Of a stretch of DNA of 64,000 nucleotides, positions 37,165-45,557 are shown piece by piece. The notes under the pieces were generated by a model, which saw nothing but the letters and a program-made list of their open reading frames with translations, ran no database searches and was not told the DNA's origin. The DNA lies in the NCBI RefSeq assembly GCF_029210365.1, contig NZ_JARGES010000015.1, positions 186,001-250,000 of the forward strand, in the 5' to 3' direction. Origin of the DNA: Mesorhizobium sp. YIM 152430 (lineage in GTDB: Bacteria; Pseudomonadota; Alphaproteobacteria; Rhizobiales; Rhizobiaceae). Both the position numbers and the translations under genes were made by a program. Each line of letters begins with the position of its first letter. The stretch's first letter is position 1.

Positions 37165-38457
37165 ATGCTCACAATCGAAATCGCGATCGTCGTCGTCCTC
37201 ATCTGCGTCAACGGCGTTCTGGCCATGTCTGAACTCGCCGTGGTGTCGTCCCGGCCCGCCCGCCTGAAGGCAATGGCGGAAGAGAACGTCTCCGGTGCCC
37301 GGAGCGCCATTCGCCTCGCCTCGGATCCCGGCCGTTTCCTCTCAACCGTGCAGATCGGCATCACGCTGGTCGGCGTCCTGTCGGGCGCCTTTTCCGGCGC
37401 CACGCTGGGTCTTCGCCTGTCGGCCTGGCTTTTGGACGCCGGCTTGCCCGCCTCCGCGGCCAACCCGCTCGGCGTCGGCATCGTCGTCGCGCTCATCACC
37501 TACGGCTCGCTCATCATCGGCGAACTCGTTCCCAAGCAGATCGCGCTGAAGAACCCCGAGCGGGTGGCCGTCAGGGTCGCGCCCATGATGAAGCTCCTAT
37601 CCCGCATCGCGCTGCCGCTGGTTTGGCTGCTCGACGTGTCGGGAAAGGCGGTGCTGAAGCTGCTCGGTCAGGATTCGCAGGACAGCCGGAAGGTTACCGA
37701 CGAGGAGATCGCCGCGCTGATGGCGGAGGCCGAAAGCTCCGGCGTCATCGAGACCGACGAGCGCCGCATGATCGCCGGCGTCATGCGCCTTGCCGACCGC
37801 TCGGTGCGCTCGATCATGACACCGCGCCTCGATGTCGACTGGCTCGATGTCGACGCCGCGAAGGAAATCGTCCGCCGCAAGCTGATCGAAACCCAGCATT
37901 CGCACCTGCCCGTCGCCGAGAACGGCATCGACGGGATGCTCGGCATCGTGCGCACCCGCGACGTTCTCTCGCATCTGCTGTCGGGCAGGGAAATCGACCT
38001 GCGCGCGGTCGTCAAGGACGTGCCCATCGTCCACGACTATACCGACGCGCTCGATGTGCTCGCTACATTGCGCATGGCGGACATCCCGATGGCGCTGGTC
38101 CATGACGAGTATGGAAACTTCGAGGGCCTGGTCACGCCGACCGATATTCTGGAGGCGATCGCGGGCGTTTTCCGCTTCGATTCGGCTGAGGACGAGCCCA
38201 TGTCCGTCGCCCGCGATGACGGATCATGGCTTTTGTCGGGCTGGATGCCGGCAGACGACATGGCCGAGACACTGGGCTTGAAACTGCCCAATCGCCGCTC
38301 CTACGAGACGGTGGCCGGCTTCGTTCTGTCACATCTCAACCGACTGCCCGAAACCGGCGAGAAGGTCGAAGCGCTCGGCTGGCGCTTCGAGGTGGTCGAC
38401 ATGGACGGGCGACGAATCGACAAGGTCATCGCCGCCCGCATCCTGTCGGAGCCTTAA
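37165..38457 (+). CDS. CNNM/CBS-domain membrane protein (hemolysin/TlyC-like family)
   Basis: The 430-residue protein has an N-terminal CNNM (DUF21) membrane domain of three or four helices (IEIAIVVVLICVNGVLAMSE, STVQIGITLVGVLSGAFSGA, GELVPKQIALKNPERVA), a CBS pair (IMTPRLDVDWLDVDAAKEIV to GLVTPTDILEAI) and a C-terminal CorC-HlyC domain (DGSWLLSGWMPADDMAETLG). The family is linked to magnesium/cobalt resistance or export; older 'hemolysin' names are misleading. The ATG at 37165 has AGGA upstream. Its stop overlaps the convergent FMN-reductase stop by 4 bases. Confidence 0.93.
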   Translation: MLTIEIAIVVVLICVNGVLAMSELAVVSSRPARLKAMAEENVSGARSAIRLASDPGRFLSTVQIGITLVGVLSGAFSGATLGLRLSAWLLDAGLPASAANPLGVGIVVALITYGSLIIGELVPKQIALKNPERVAVRVAPMMKLLSRIALPLVWLLDVSGKAVLKLLGQDSQDSRKVTDEEIAALMAEAESSGVIETDERRMIAGVMRLADRSVRSIMTPRLDVDWLDVDAAKEIVRRKLIETQHSHLPVAENGIDGMLGIVRTRDVLSHLLSGREIDLRAVVKDVPIVHDYTDALDVLATLRMADIPMALVHDEYGNFEGLVTPTDILEAIAGVFRFDSAEDEPMSVARDDGSWLLSGWMPADDMAETLGLKLPNRRSYETVAGFVLSHLNRLPETGEKVEALGWRFEVVDMDGRRIDKVIAARILSEP

Positions 38458-39050
38458 GCCGCCTTCGCCTGCCTTTCGTCGGCGTCACGCGCGGCCTTAA
38501 GCGCGCTGGCCAGCCAGGCGAGTTGGTCGAACATGCCCTTGGCTCCGTCATTTAGGAAGCCGAACTCCGCAAGGCTCTTGCCTTCCTTGGCCTCGACCAT
38601 CACCGGCCACATGATGTGAACGGCGGTCTTGACCGGCACGAGCTGGAGTTCCACCGCGATCAGGCGAAGCTGTTCCACCGCACGCGCGCCGCCGACGCCG
38701 CCATAGCCGACGAAGGCCGCAGGCTTGTTGGTCCATCCTGCCGCGGCATAGTCGAGCGCGTTCTTCAGGACGGCGGTCGGCCCGTGATTGTATTCGGCGG
38801 CGGTGAAGATGAAGCCGTCGAATTCGGCGATCTTATCCTGCCACTTGCGCGCGACCTCGTTCTTCGAGGGTGCCCAGGCGGGCGAGACTTCCTCGTCGAA
38901 GAGCGGCATCGGATAGTCGCGCAGATCGACCACCTCGAAGGTCATGTCCGGGCGCGCATCGCCCAGTTCCTTGATCCATGCGGCCGGTTTGTCGGCAAAC
39001 CGGCCGGGCCGGGTCGATCCGATGACGATTGCAATCTTGGGGTTGGCCAT
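38454..39050 (-). CDS. NADPH-dependent FMN reductase-family protein
   Basis: The 198-residue flavodoxin-fold protein has IAIVIGSTRPGRFADKPAAW at the N-terminus (FMN phosphate loop GSTRPGR), FIFTAAEYNHGPTAVLKNAL with the PEYN-like flavin loop (AEYN) and the later VGYGGVGGARAVEQLR. It reduces FMN, quinones or azo/nitro compounds using NAD(P)H (family knowledge). The ATG at 39050 has CAGGAG upstream. It is divergent from an HxlR-family regulator, a classic arrangement in which the regulator senses electrophiles or quinones and controls the reductase. A perfect GTATC/GATAC repeat lies between them. Confidence 0.91.
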   Translation of the reverse strand: MANPKIAIVIGSTRPGRFADKPAAWIKELGDARPDMTFEVVDLRDYPMPLFDEEVSPAWAPSKNEVARKWQDKIAEFDGFIFTAAEYNHGPTAVLKNALDYAAAGWTNKPAAFVGYGGVGGARAVEQLRLIAVELQLVPVKTAVHIMWPVMVEAKEGKSLAEFGFLNDGAKGMFDQLAWLASALKAARDADERQAKAA

Positions 39051-39077
39051 GAGAAACTCCTGTTTTAAGGAAACTTG

Positions 39078-39092
39078 GTATCCTTTTGATAC
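39078..39092. promoter_or_regulatory. HxlR-type operator GTATC-N5-GATAC
   Basis: GTATC (39078-39082), CTTTT spacer, GATAC (39088-39092). It lies between the divergent FMN-reductase and HxlR genes, 28 bases from the reductase start, where a bound regulator would cover the promoters. Confidence 0.7.
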
Positions 39093-39140
39093 TGACACTA
39101 CATAAGTGACCGATCCTGAGTTTCACAAGGAGGCACTTCA

Positions 39141-39533
39141 TTGACACTCAGTCACCTGCACGAGACCGATACGTGCCGCGCCGTCAGCGGCATCCTGTCG
39201 CGCGTCGGCGACAAGTGGACGGTGCTCGTGATCGAAACGCTGGGCGACGGCCCGCACCGCTTTTCCGAACTGCGGCGGACGCTCGGCTCGATTTCGCAGA
39301 AGATGCTGACGACCACGTTGCGCGGGCTGGAGCGCGACGGTTTCGTCACCCGCACCATCTACCCGACCATTCCGCCGCGCGTGGATTACGAATTGACGCC
39401 GCTTGGCCGCGACCTGCTCGTGCCGGTCCGCGCACTCGGCGAATGGGCGCGCGACAATCGCGGCAAGGTGGAGGCGGCGCGTTCGGCCTTCGATGCCGCC
39501 AATCCGGAAATCAGGCGGATTTCAGCGGCTTGA
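39141..39533 (+). CDS. HxlR-family transcriptional regulator
   Basis: The 130-residue winged-helix protein has the HxlR order: CRAVSGILSRVGDKWTVLVI, then RFSELRRTLGSISQKMLTTT, then LRGLERDGFVTRTIYPTIPP and VDYELTPLGRDLLVPVRALG. The single Cys near the N-terminus (DTCRAVS) matches the redox-sensing Cys of HypR/QorR-like regulators. It starts at TTG (39141) with AAGGAGG 7 bases upstream. It is divergent from the FMN reductase, and the GTATC-N5-GATAC site between them is its probable operator. It may sense quinones, aldehydes or oxidants. Confidence 0.92.
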   Translation: MTLSHLHETDTCRAVSGILSRVGDKWTVLVIETLGDGPHRFSELRRTLGSISQKMLTTTLRGLERDGFVTRTIYPTIPPRVDYELTPLGRDLLVPVRALGEWARDNRGKVEAARSAFDAANPEIRRISAA

Positions 39534-39564
39534 GCCGTTTCGCGGAATCAGCCTGCGAAGAACT

Positions 39565-39954
39565 TCACTCGGCCGGAACGGCTTTCGGTTTGCCGTCGGT
39601 GTCGAGCGCCACCATGACGAAATCGGCATGGGTGACCCGCTCCATCAGATCCGACAGATAGCGCTGCGCCCAGGCTTCGACGCGCAAGGTCATCGACGAG
39701 CGGCCGACCTTGGTGATGTCGATATAGATGCACAGCGTATCGCCCACCTTCATCGGCTTGGCGAAGGACATCTCCTTGACCGCCGCCGTGACAACGCGGC
39801 CCTTGGCGCGTTCGGCGGCGCGAATGCCGCAGGCCAGATCCATCTGCGCCATCACCCAGCCGCCGAAGATGTCGCCGGCGGCGTTCGCATCGGCGGGCAT
39901 GGCGAGCGTTCGCAGCGTGAGTTCTCCGACCGGGTTGACGTCGCTGCGATTCAT
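39565..39954 (-). CDS. Acyl-CoA thioesterase, hotdog fold (YciA-like)
   Basis: The 129-residue protein has the hotdog helix ANAAGDIFGGWVMAQMDLAC (catalytic Asp and the GGWVMxxMD motif) and VGDTLCIYIDITKVGRSSMT, typical of YciA/YbgC-type broad-range acyl-CoA thioesterases. It hydrolyses acyl-CoA to free acid and CoA in the cytoplasm, normally as a hexamer. The ATG at 39954 (MNRSDVNPVGELTLRTLAMP) fits homologs. It is convergent with the HxlR gene and divergent from the GMC oxidoreductase gene. Confidence 0.9.
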   Translation of the reverse strand: MNRSDVNPVGELTLRTLAMPADANAAGDIFGGWVMAQMDLACGIRAAERAKGRVVTAAVKEMSFAKPMKVGDTLCIYIDITKVGRSSMTLRVEAWAQRYLSDLMERVTHADFVMVALDTDGKPKAVPAE

Positions 39955-40094
39955 GTCGGCTTCCCCTGCAATCCGAAACTGATGTCGTATTCCCGTAACC
40001 CCCGGTCGGAAAATCCACAAGCCATGCCGGATGGGGTTGCGCCCGCCCCGCCCGCTCCGGCTAAGCTTCGGGCTTCATCCGGCGAGGCTCACAC

Positions 40095-41723
40095 ATTCCC
40101 TCCTCCGCGCACATCTGTGATTTCGTCATCGTCGGCTCCGGCTCGGCCGGTTCGGTCGTCGCCGAGCGCCTGTCCGCTTCCGGCCGGCATTCGGTTCTGG
40201 TGCTGGAGGCCGGCGGATCGGACCGGCGCTTCTTCGTCCAGATGCCGCTCGGCTACGGCAAGACCTTCTTCGACCCGCGCGTCAACTGGAACTATCGCGC
40301 CGAGCCCGATCCCGGCCTCGCCGGCAATGCCGACCACTGGCCGCGCGGCAGGATTCTCGGCGGATCGAGTTCGATCAACGCCATGGTCTGGATCAGGGGC
40401 CATTCGTCCGATTTCGATGAATGGCGCGACGCGGGCAATGCCGGCTGGGGCTATGACGACGTCCTGCCGATCTTCAAAAAGATCGAGGACAACGAGGCGG
40501 GCGAGGACGCCTTTCGCGGCCGCGGCGGCCCGATCCACGTCACCGACCTCACCCGTCATGTCCACCCTTTGACCAGAAGCTACCTGGCCGCCGGCCGGGA
40601 ACTCGGTCTTCCCATCAACCCGGATTTCAACGGCGAGGCCCAGGAAGGCATCGGCATCTACCAGATCACCACGCGCGACGGGCGCCGCATGTCCGCCGCG
40701 CGCGCCTTCCTGCGCCCCGCCATGAAGCGCCCGAACCTGCGCGTCGAGACGAACGCGCTCGCGACCCGCATCCTCTTCGAAGGCTCCCGCGCGATCGGCG
40801 TCGAATATCTCAAGAACGGCCGCAGGCAGGAGGTCCGCGCCGGTCGCGAGGTCATCGTCGCCGGCGGTTCGGTCAACTCGCCGCAACTGCTGCAACTCTC
40901 CGGGATCGGCCCCGCCGATCACCTCCACGCGCTCGGCATCGAAGTAAGGCAGGACTCCCGCCATGTCGGCCGCAACCTTCAGGACCATCAGGGCATCAAC
41001 TACACGTTCAAGGCACGCGAAAAGACGCTCAACCAGTTGCTGCGGCCATGGTGGGGCAAGATGCTCGCCGGCTCGCGCTATCTGCTGATGCGCGACGGAC
41101 CGCTGGCGATGTCGATGAACCAGGGCGGCGGCTTCTTCCGCACGCGCCCGGACCTCGACCGGCCGAACATGCAGCTCTATTTCCAGGCGTTCTCCACCGT
41201 CCTGCCGCGCCCCGGCGAACGCCCGATCCTTTCGCCCGATCCATGGCCCGGCTTTTCCATCGGCCTGTCCAACTGCCGCCCGACCAGCCGCGGCGAAATC
41301 ATGATCCGCTCCGCCGACCCGACAGAGCATCCGAAGATCGTCGTCAATGCCTTCTCGACCGACCACGACGTCGAGGAGATGCTGGAAGCGGTCAAATTCC
41401 TGCGCCGCCTCGCCGGAACCGAGGCGATGCGCGGGCTGATCGCGGAAGAAGTCCTTCCCGGACCCTTTGTCCGGGACGACGATGCGCTCATCGAGGACTT
41501 CCGTCGCCGCTCCGGCACGGTCTATCATCCCGTCTCGACCTGTCGCATGGGCCCCGACCCTTCCACCTCCGTCGTCTCCCCGCGTCTCAAGGTCCACGGC
41601 ATCGAAGCCCTGCGCGTCATCGACGCCTCGATTTTTCCGAGCGTCGTCGGAGGCAATACGAATGCGGCGGCGATCATGACGGGCTGGAAAGGCGCGGAGA
41701 TGGTGCTGGAGGGTTTGGGATGA
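40095..41723 (+). CDS. GMC-family oxidoreductase (choline dehydrogenase-like), apparent AUU start
   Basis: The FAD-dependent oxidoreductase has the dinucleotide-binding motif DFVIVGSGSAGSVVAERLSA at its N-terminus, GRILGGSSSINAMVWIRGH (GMC signature 1), GGSVNSPQLLQLSGIG (signature 2) and the C-terminal YHPVSTCRMG and NTNAAAIMTG with the catalytic His region. It probably oxidises an alcohol. The nearest ATG/GTG/TTG in frame is GTG at 40200, which would cut off the FAD motif; the frame is closed by TAA at 40062. Between these, ATT at 40095 has GAGG 7 bases upstream and gives a normal length of 542 residues. So the gene either uses AUU, or carries a mutated ATG or a sequencing error. Confidence 0.8.
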   Translation: MPSSAHICDFVIVGSGSAGSVVAERLSASGRHSVLVLEAGGSDRRFFVQMPLGYGKTFFDPRVNWNYRAEPDPGLAGNADHWPRGRILGGSSSINAMVWIRGHSSDFDEWRDAGNAGWGYDDVLPIFKKIEDNEAGEDAFRGRGGPIHVTDLTRHVHPLTRSYLAAGRELGLPINPDFNGEAQEGIGIYQITTRDGRRMSAARAFLRPAMKRPNLRVETNALATRILFEGSRAIGVEYLKNGRRQEVRAGREVIVAGGSVNSPQLLQLSGIGPADHLHALGIEVRQDSRHVGRNLQDHQGINYTFKAREKTLNQLLRPWWGKMLAGSRYLLMRDGPLAMSMNQGGGFFRTRPDLDRPNMQLYFQAFSTVLPRPGERPILSPDPWPGFSIGLSNCRPTSRGEIMIRSADPTEHPKIVVNAFSTDHDVEEMLEAVKFLRRLAGTEAMRGLIAEEVLPGPFVRDDDALIEDFRRRSGTVYHPVSTCRMGPDPSTSVVSPRLKVHGIEALRVIDASIFPSVVGGNTNAAAIMTGWKGAEMVLEGLG

Positions 41724-41777
41724 CGTCGAGGCTTACCCCACTCCGTCGCCACCGCCTTACCGATCAAAGGACCGACC

Positions 41778-42995
41778 ATGAAAATCACCGACGTCAAGAC
41801 CTGGGTCGTAGGCAACCCGCCGCCTCACATCGGCGGCCGCTACTTCATCTTCGTCCGCCTCACGACCGATAGCGGCGTCAAGGGCTATGGCGAGGCATAC
41901 AACGCCACCTTCGGCCCGCACCTCACCGCGAAGATGATCGAGGATGTCGCCGCGCGCTACCTCATCGGCACCGACCCGCACGACATCGAGAATTTCTTCC
42001 GCCGCGCCTATTCGTCCGGTTTTTCGCAGCGTCCCGACATTTCGATGATGGGCTGCGTGTCGGCGCTTGAAATGGCCTGCTGGGACATCGTCGGCAAGGA
42101 AGCCGGCAAGCCGGTCTACAAGCTCCTCGGCGGGCAGGTCCACGAGCGCCTGCGCTCCTACACCTATCTTTATCCCCAGACCGGCAGCGTCTATCCGAAC
42201 GAAGCCGACAACGCCGACCGCAACGTCTACAACGACCCCGACCTCGCCGCCGAATGCGCGCTTCAATATGTCAGCCAGGGCTTCAACGCCGTAAAGCTCG
42301 ACCCCGCCGGCCCCTACACTGCCTTCGACGGCCACCAGCCGCGCCTCGTCGACATCGACCTGTCCGCGCGCATGATGAAGGCGATCCGCGAGGCGGTCGG
42401 CACGCGCGCCGACATATTGTTCGGCACGCACGGCCAGTTCACCGCCTCCGGCGCGCGCCGCATGGCCCGCGCGATCGAGCCCTATGATCCGCTCTGGTTC
42501 GAGGAGCCAGTCCCGCCCGACATGCCGGAAGTCATGGCCGAGGTCGCGCGCTCGACCTCTATCCCGATCGCGACCGGCGAGCGGCTGACGACCAAGTGGG
42601 AGTTCGCGCGCGTCATCGAGCAGCGCGCCGCCTCGATCCTCCAGCCCGACCTCGGCCGCTCCGGCGGCATTCTGGAGACGAAGAAGATCGCGGCGATGGC
42701 CGAGGCGTATCACATCCAGATCGCCCCGCACTGCTATTGCGGCCCGATCGTCGGCGCCGCCAACATCCAGCTTGCCGCGACCCTGCCGAATTTCCTGATC
42801 CTGGAGTCCATCCGAACCTGGGACGGCTTTCATGCCGAGCTTCTGACGAAGAAGATCGACTGGGAGGACGGATGGGTCATCCCATCCAGAGAGCCAGGGC
42901 TTGGGGTCGAAGTGAACGAGGCCATGGCGGATGCGCATCCGTGGAACGGGGCGTCTCTCCATCTTGCCATGGAGCCGCATCCGCTCTTCCCCTGA
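41778..42995 (+). CDS. Enolase-superfamily protein (mandelate racemase/muconate lactonizing-like)
   Basis: The 405-residue protein has the N-terminal capping domain (MKITDVKTWVVGNPPPHIGG) and a TIM barrel with GFNAVKLDPAG, WFEEPVPPDMPEVMAEVA (second metal Glu), IPIATGERLTTKWEF (third metal Glu) and IQIAPHCYCGPIVGAANIQL with the general-base His. It is closest in layout to sugar-acid dehydratases of the galactonate/mannonate group. At the usual first metal position the sequence is ILFGTHGQ, where many relatives have an Asp (DxHG), so the metal site may differ. The ATG at 41778 has AAGGACCG upstream. It follows the GMC oxidoreductase by 54 bases on the same strand, suggesting a joint pathway of alcohol or sugar-acid oxidation. 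Confidence 0.86.
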   Translation: MKITDVKTWVVGNPPPHIGGRYFIFVRLTTDSGVKGYGEAYNATFGPHLTAKMIEDVAARYLIGTDPHDIENFFRRAYSSGFSQRPDISMMGCVSALEMACWDIVGKEAGKPVYKLLGGQVHERLRSYTYLYPQTGSVYPNEADNADRNVYNDPDLAAECALQYVSQGFNAVKLDPAGPYTAFDGHQPRLVDIDLSARMMKAIREAVGTRADILFGTHGQFTASGARRMARAIEPYDPLWFEEPVPPDMPEVMAEVARSTSIPIATGERLTTKWEFARVIEQRAASILQPDLGRSGGILETKKIAAMAEAYHIQIAPHCYCGPIVGAANIQLAATLPNFLILESIRTWDGFHAELLTKKIDWEDGWVIPSREPGLGVEVNEAMADAHPWNGASLHLAMEPHPLFP

Positions 42996-43292
42996 CGCCC
43001 GATTTTTCAATCACCTGAGAGCCTTGTTGGAATCACTGCGGCAGAACCCCGGCCGATCACGTCAGGCTCACAGAAAAATGTGATTCGCCAAAATATGGGC
43101 GCCGTGCAAATTTCCCCAAGGTCAAGGGAAATCGGTCGAAAGCTCGCGCAATCATTTCATCGCGGCAACAAGAGTGATGGCCGGCGCCTCTTTATTTTCG
43201 AATGCCTGCACTACCATAATTTATGGCCAGCGCCAGATCTGGCCCGAGTTCAGGATGCGTGGCTGCGTCCTGACGAGACACGGGAGGCCACG
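42996..43292. other. Intergenic region before the small gene at 43293
   Basis: About 300 AT-richer bases. CATAAT at 43215-43220 could be a -10 for the following small gene, with a poor -35 (TTATTT). An AT-rich stretch with ACAGAAAAATGTG near 43070 is also present. No gene or clear terminator is supported. Confidence 0.3.
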
Positions 43293-43505
43293 ATGACTGT
43301 CAGTGCTTTGCGGGCCCGTTCCGGGCAAACGGATTTGCAGGACGACAACCGGTTGCGCGACGCGATCGATGCGGTATTCGAGGAACTTGGGCTTTCCGAC
43401 GAGAAAGCCCCTCGCCGTGCCACCATCGAGGCCCGGATGCGCGACGCATACCGGCGCGGCCCGCGTCACAACCTCAACCTCGTCGACGCCGGTCTGCGGG
43501 CCTAG
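43293..43505 (+). CDS. Small hypothetical protein (70 residues)
   Basis: The product is MTVSALRARSGQTDLQDDNR at the start, followed by a helical DAIDAVFEELGLSDEKAPRR and a basic C-terminus (RMRDAYRRGPRHNLNLVDAG). I do not recognise the family and see no motif or membrane segment. CGGGAGG lies 5 bases before the ATG, a strong ribosome-binding site, and coding bias fits the surroundings, so it is probably real. Its stop overlaps the stop of the convergent transglycosylase gene by 4 bases. Confidence 0.6.
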   Translation: MTVSALRARSGQTDLQDDNRLRDAIDAVFEELGLSDEKAPRRATIEARMRDAYRRGPRHNLNLVDAGLRA

Positions 43506-44077
43506 CATCCGCGCAGTTGGGCGGCGTAGTTGTTCGCCATGGTCGTCGCGCGCTGGGCCGCGCGCTGGACGCCGGCATTTCCGCGCCATGACCCGCGGGC
43601 ATAGCCCGCATGTCCCGAGTAATAGGCAAGATAGAGATTGTAGGCGTCGGTCTTGGCGATGCCGTTCGTGCGACTGCTGGTGTCGTGATACCAGCCGACG
43701 AAGTGGATGGCGTCGCCGAAATTGGTCCGCCGCGCCGCAAAACGCCCCGTCTCCCGCTGGTAGCGCTCCCACGTCCCGTCCAGCGCCTGCGAATAGCCAT
43801 AGGCGGTCGAGGGCCGCTTCCACGGAATGACGCCGAAAAGCCTCGTGCGCGGCGGGCGGGCGCGCGGTTCGAAATTCGATTCCGTATAGATCGTCGCCAT
43901 CAGGATCGGCACCGGCACGCCATATTCGCGCTCCACGCGCTGCGCGTCACGCCGCCAGTTTTCGAAGAACCCGCTTCGCTGCGCGAAGATCGAGCATGAA
44001 TTGGTGGTGTTCTTGGGAGCCGAGGCGCAGGCAGACAAGCTCAGCGCCACGAGAACGGCGACCAACACGATACGCAT
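43502..44077 (-). CDS. Lipoprotein with lytic transglycosylase (SLT-like) domain
   Basis: The 191-residue protein has a lipoprotein signal (IVLVAVLVALSLSACASAP, lipobox LSAC, Cys17) and an SLT-like domain: YGVPVPILMATIYTESNFEP with the catalytic Glu (TESNF, about residue 67), STAYGYSQALDGTWERYQ and a conserved end region (TDAYNLYLAYYSGHAGYARG). Such enzymes cut glycan strands of peptidoglycan. It is probably anchored in the outer membrane. The ATG at 44077 has GAGGAT upstream. No gene partner suggests a special role. Confidence 0.85.
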   Translation of the reverse strand: MRIVLVAVLVALSLSACASAPKNTTNSCSIFAQRSGFFENWRRDAQRVEREYGVPVPILMATIYTESNFEPRARPPRTRLFGVIPWKRPSTAYGYSQALDGTWERYQRETGRFAARRTNFGDAIHFVGWYHDTSSRTNGIAKTDAYNLYLAYYSGHAGYARGSWRGNAGVQRAAQRATTMANNYAAQLRGC

Positions 44078-44240
44078 CGCAAATCCTCTCGTCTTGAGAA
44101 GATTGCTAAACAGTAAACCTTAACAGACGGTTTTGATTCAGCTTTTAGCTGATGCCCGGATATGTTTCGCCCTTCAAAGACGCGCCAGATGTGCCGCGTT
44201 GGAGGCCGCCATGTCCAGTCGCTCCGCGCCGGATGTTTCC

Positions 44241-44456
44241 TCAACTCCGTCCGATCGCGTCCATGCACCGCCGCATCGAGAACCCTTCCACCTTGCGCGT
44301 ATTGCCGAGCAGGACCGTCAGCCGCTCATAGCCCTGGCATCGTGCCGTGATATCCCCGGCGCGCGCCTGATCGATGGGACGCATGACGACCAGGGCGACG
44401 ATGAAGGCGGCCAAGGTGGAAACGAAAAGGGCGGAGAGAATCGAGCGGAACTTCAT
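44241..44456 (-). CDS. Small hypothetical single-pass membrane protein
   Basis: The 71-residue product starts MKFRSILSALFVSTLAAFIV, one transmembrane or signal segment, followed by a short soluble part with two cysteines (ITARCQGYERL and MRRCMDAIG). An in-frame ATG at 44549 would add 31 residues and has a GAGAG-type site; neither start is clearly better. No family is recognised. The two-Cys pattern suggests a periplasmic disulphide. I rate it as probable, not certain. Confidence 0.45.
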   Translation of the reverse strand: MKFRSILSALFVSTLAAFIVALVVMRPIDQARAGDITARCQGYERLTVLLGNTRKVEGFSMRRCMDAIGRS

Positions 44457-44605
44457 CAAATCGGTCGTCCATGTTCGGGCAATCTGTCTCGGCGGCAAAA
44501 CGGTCCGTTTCATGGACGGTTCGATCACATCCTCATATCCGGCCATCATGGTTAATCGCTCTCTCGCCGCATCGATGTCGCGGATGCCTGATCAGCTTTC
44601 TCCTG

Positions 44606-44652
44606 GGCATGATGTTGTCCGAAAACCGGTTCCCACTTTTCGGCATCATGCC
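44606..44652. repeat. Rhizobiales-type palindromic repeat, copy 1
   Basis: Outer arms GGCATGATG (44606-44614) and CATCATGCC (44644-44652) enclose a 27-base core (44617-44643) that begins GTCCGAAAACCGGTTCC and ends ACTTTTCGG. The same core occurs at 49402-49428 with different outer arms. The 3' end overlaps the last codons of the EamA gene. Confidence 0.8.
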
Positions 44653-45557
44653 TCCGATGGCCGCGGCTGCGCCAGGCTGCGCTCGCGAAACAGGATGTAG
44701 AGCCCGGCGGCCATGGTGATGGCGATACCGATGGCGGCGAGGCCGTTGGGCAGGTCGGCGAAGATCAGCCAGCCGATGAAGGTGGCGAAGGGGATTTCCA
44801 GATATTGCACCGGCGCGACGGTGGCGGACGGCGCAAAGCGCAGCGACCACGTCATCAGGAGATGGCCGCAGGTGCCCAGCACGCCGATGGCGATGAGCAG
44901 CCAGGTCTCGGTCGCATTCGGCGTGACGATGCCGAAAAACGTGTCCGTCCGTCCCCATGACAGCGCGAGGATCAGCACCAGCACCGGCGTGCCGATGAAG
45001 CCGGAAATGGTCTGCAAGGCGAGCGGATCGCATTCCTTGGCGATCTGCCGCGAGACGAGCATGTAGAAGGCGAAGGTGAAGGCGACGACGATCGGCAGGA
45101 AGGCCGGCCAGCCGACTTCGGCAAAGCTCGGCTGCACGACGAGGAGCGTGCCGATGAAACCGACCGCGCAGGCGGCGATGCGGCGCGGGCCGACCTCTTC
45201 GCCGAGGATCGTGGCGCCGAGCACCAGCATGATGAACGGCATGACGAAGGCGATGGCGACGGCATCGGCCAGGGGCAGATAGCGCAGCGAGGTGAACATC
45301 GCGCCGATGCCGACGATGTGGAGCGCGGTGCGCAGGAAGGTCATGCGCAGCACATAGGGGCTCATGCGCAGCGAAATGCCGGTGGCGAAGATGATCGGCA
45401 ATAGGATGACGGCCTGGATGGCGAAGCGCACGGCCAGAAGCTGCACCAGCGGGATCGTGTCGCCGAGGATCTTCGCCGTCGCATCGCCGAGCGGCGCGAT
45501 GGCGCAAAAGCCGATCATCAGGAGGATGCCGAGCATCGGCCGGTCGTGGTGGGTCAT
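44646..45557 (-). CDS. EamA/DMT-family transporter
   Basis: The 303-residue inner-membrane protein has ten transmembrane helices in two EamA halves (first around FLRTALHIVGIGAMFTSLRY and LPLADAVAIAFVMPFIMLVL, second around RFAPSATVAPVQYLEIPFAT). The family exports metabolites or drugs; the substrate is unknown. The ATG at 45557 overlaps the TGA of the upstream cysteine-rich gene (ATGA), so the two are coupled. The C-terminal codons run into a palindromic repeat, which may form the transcript end. The length is normal. Confidence 0.9.
   Translation of the reverse strand: MTHHDRPMLGILLMIGFCAIAPLGDATAKILGDTIPLVQLLAVRFAIQAVILLPIIFATGISLRMSPYVLRMTFLRTALHIVGIGAMFTSLRYLPLADAVAIAFVMPFIMLVLGATILGEEVGPRRIAACAVGFIGTLLVVQPSFAEVGWPAFLPIVVAFTFAFYMLVSRQIAKECDPLALQTISGFIGTPVLVLILALSWGRTDTFFGIVTPNATETWLLIAIGVLGTCGHLLMTWSLRFAPSATVAPVQYLEIPFATFIGWLIFADLPNGLAAIGIAITMAAGLYILFRERSLAQPRPSEA

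Noticed and set aside
43200-43225. Promoter for the small gene at 43293
   Set aside because: Good -10 (CATAAT) but no acceptable -35; mentioned only under the intergenic entry.
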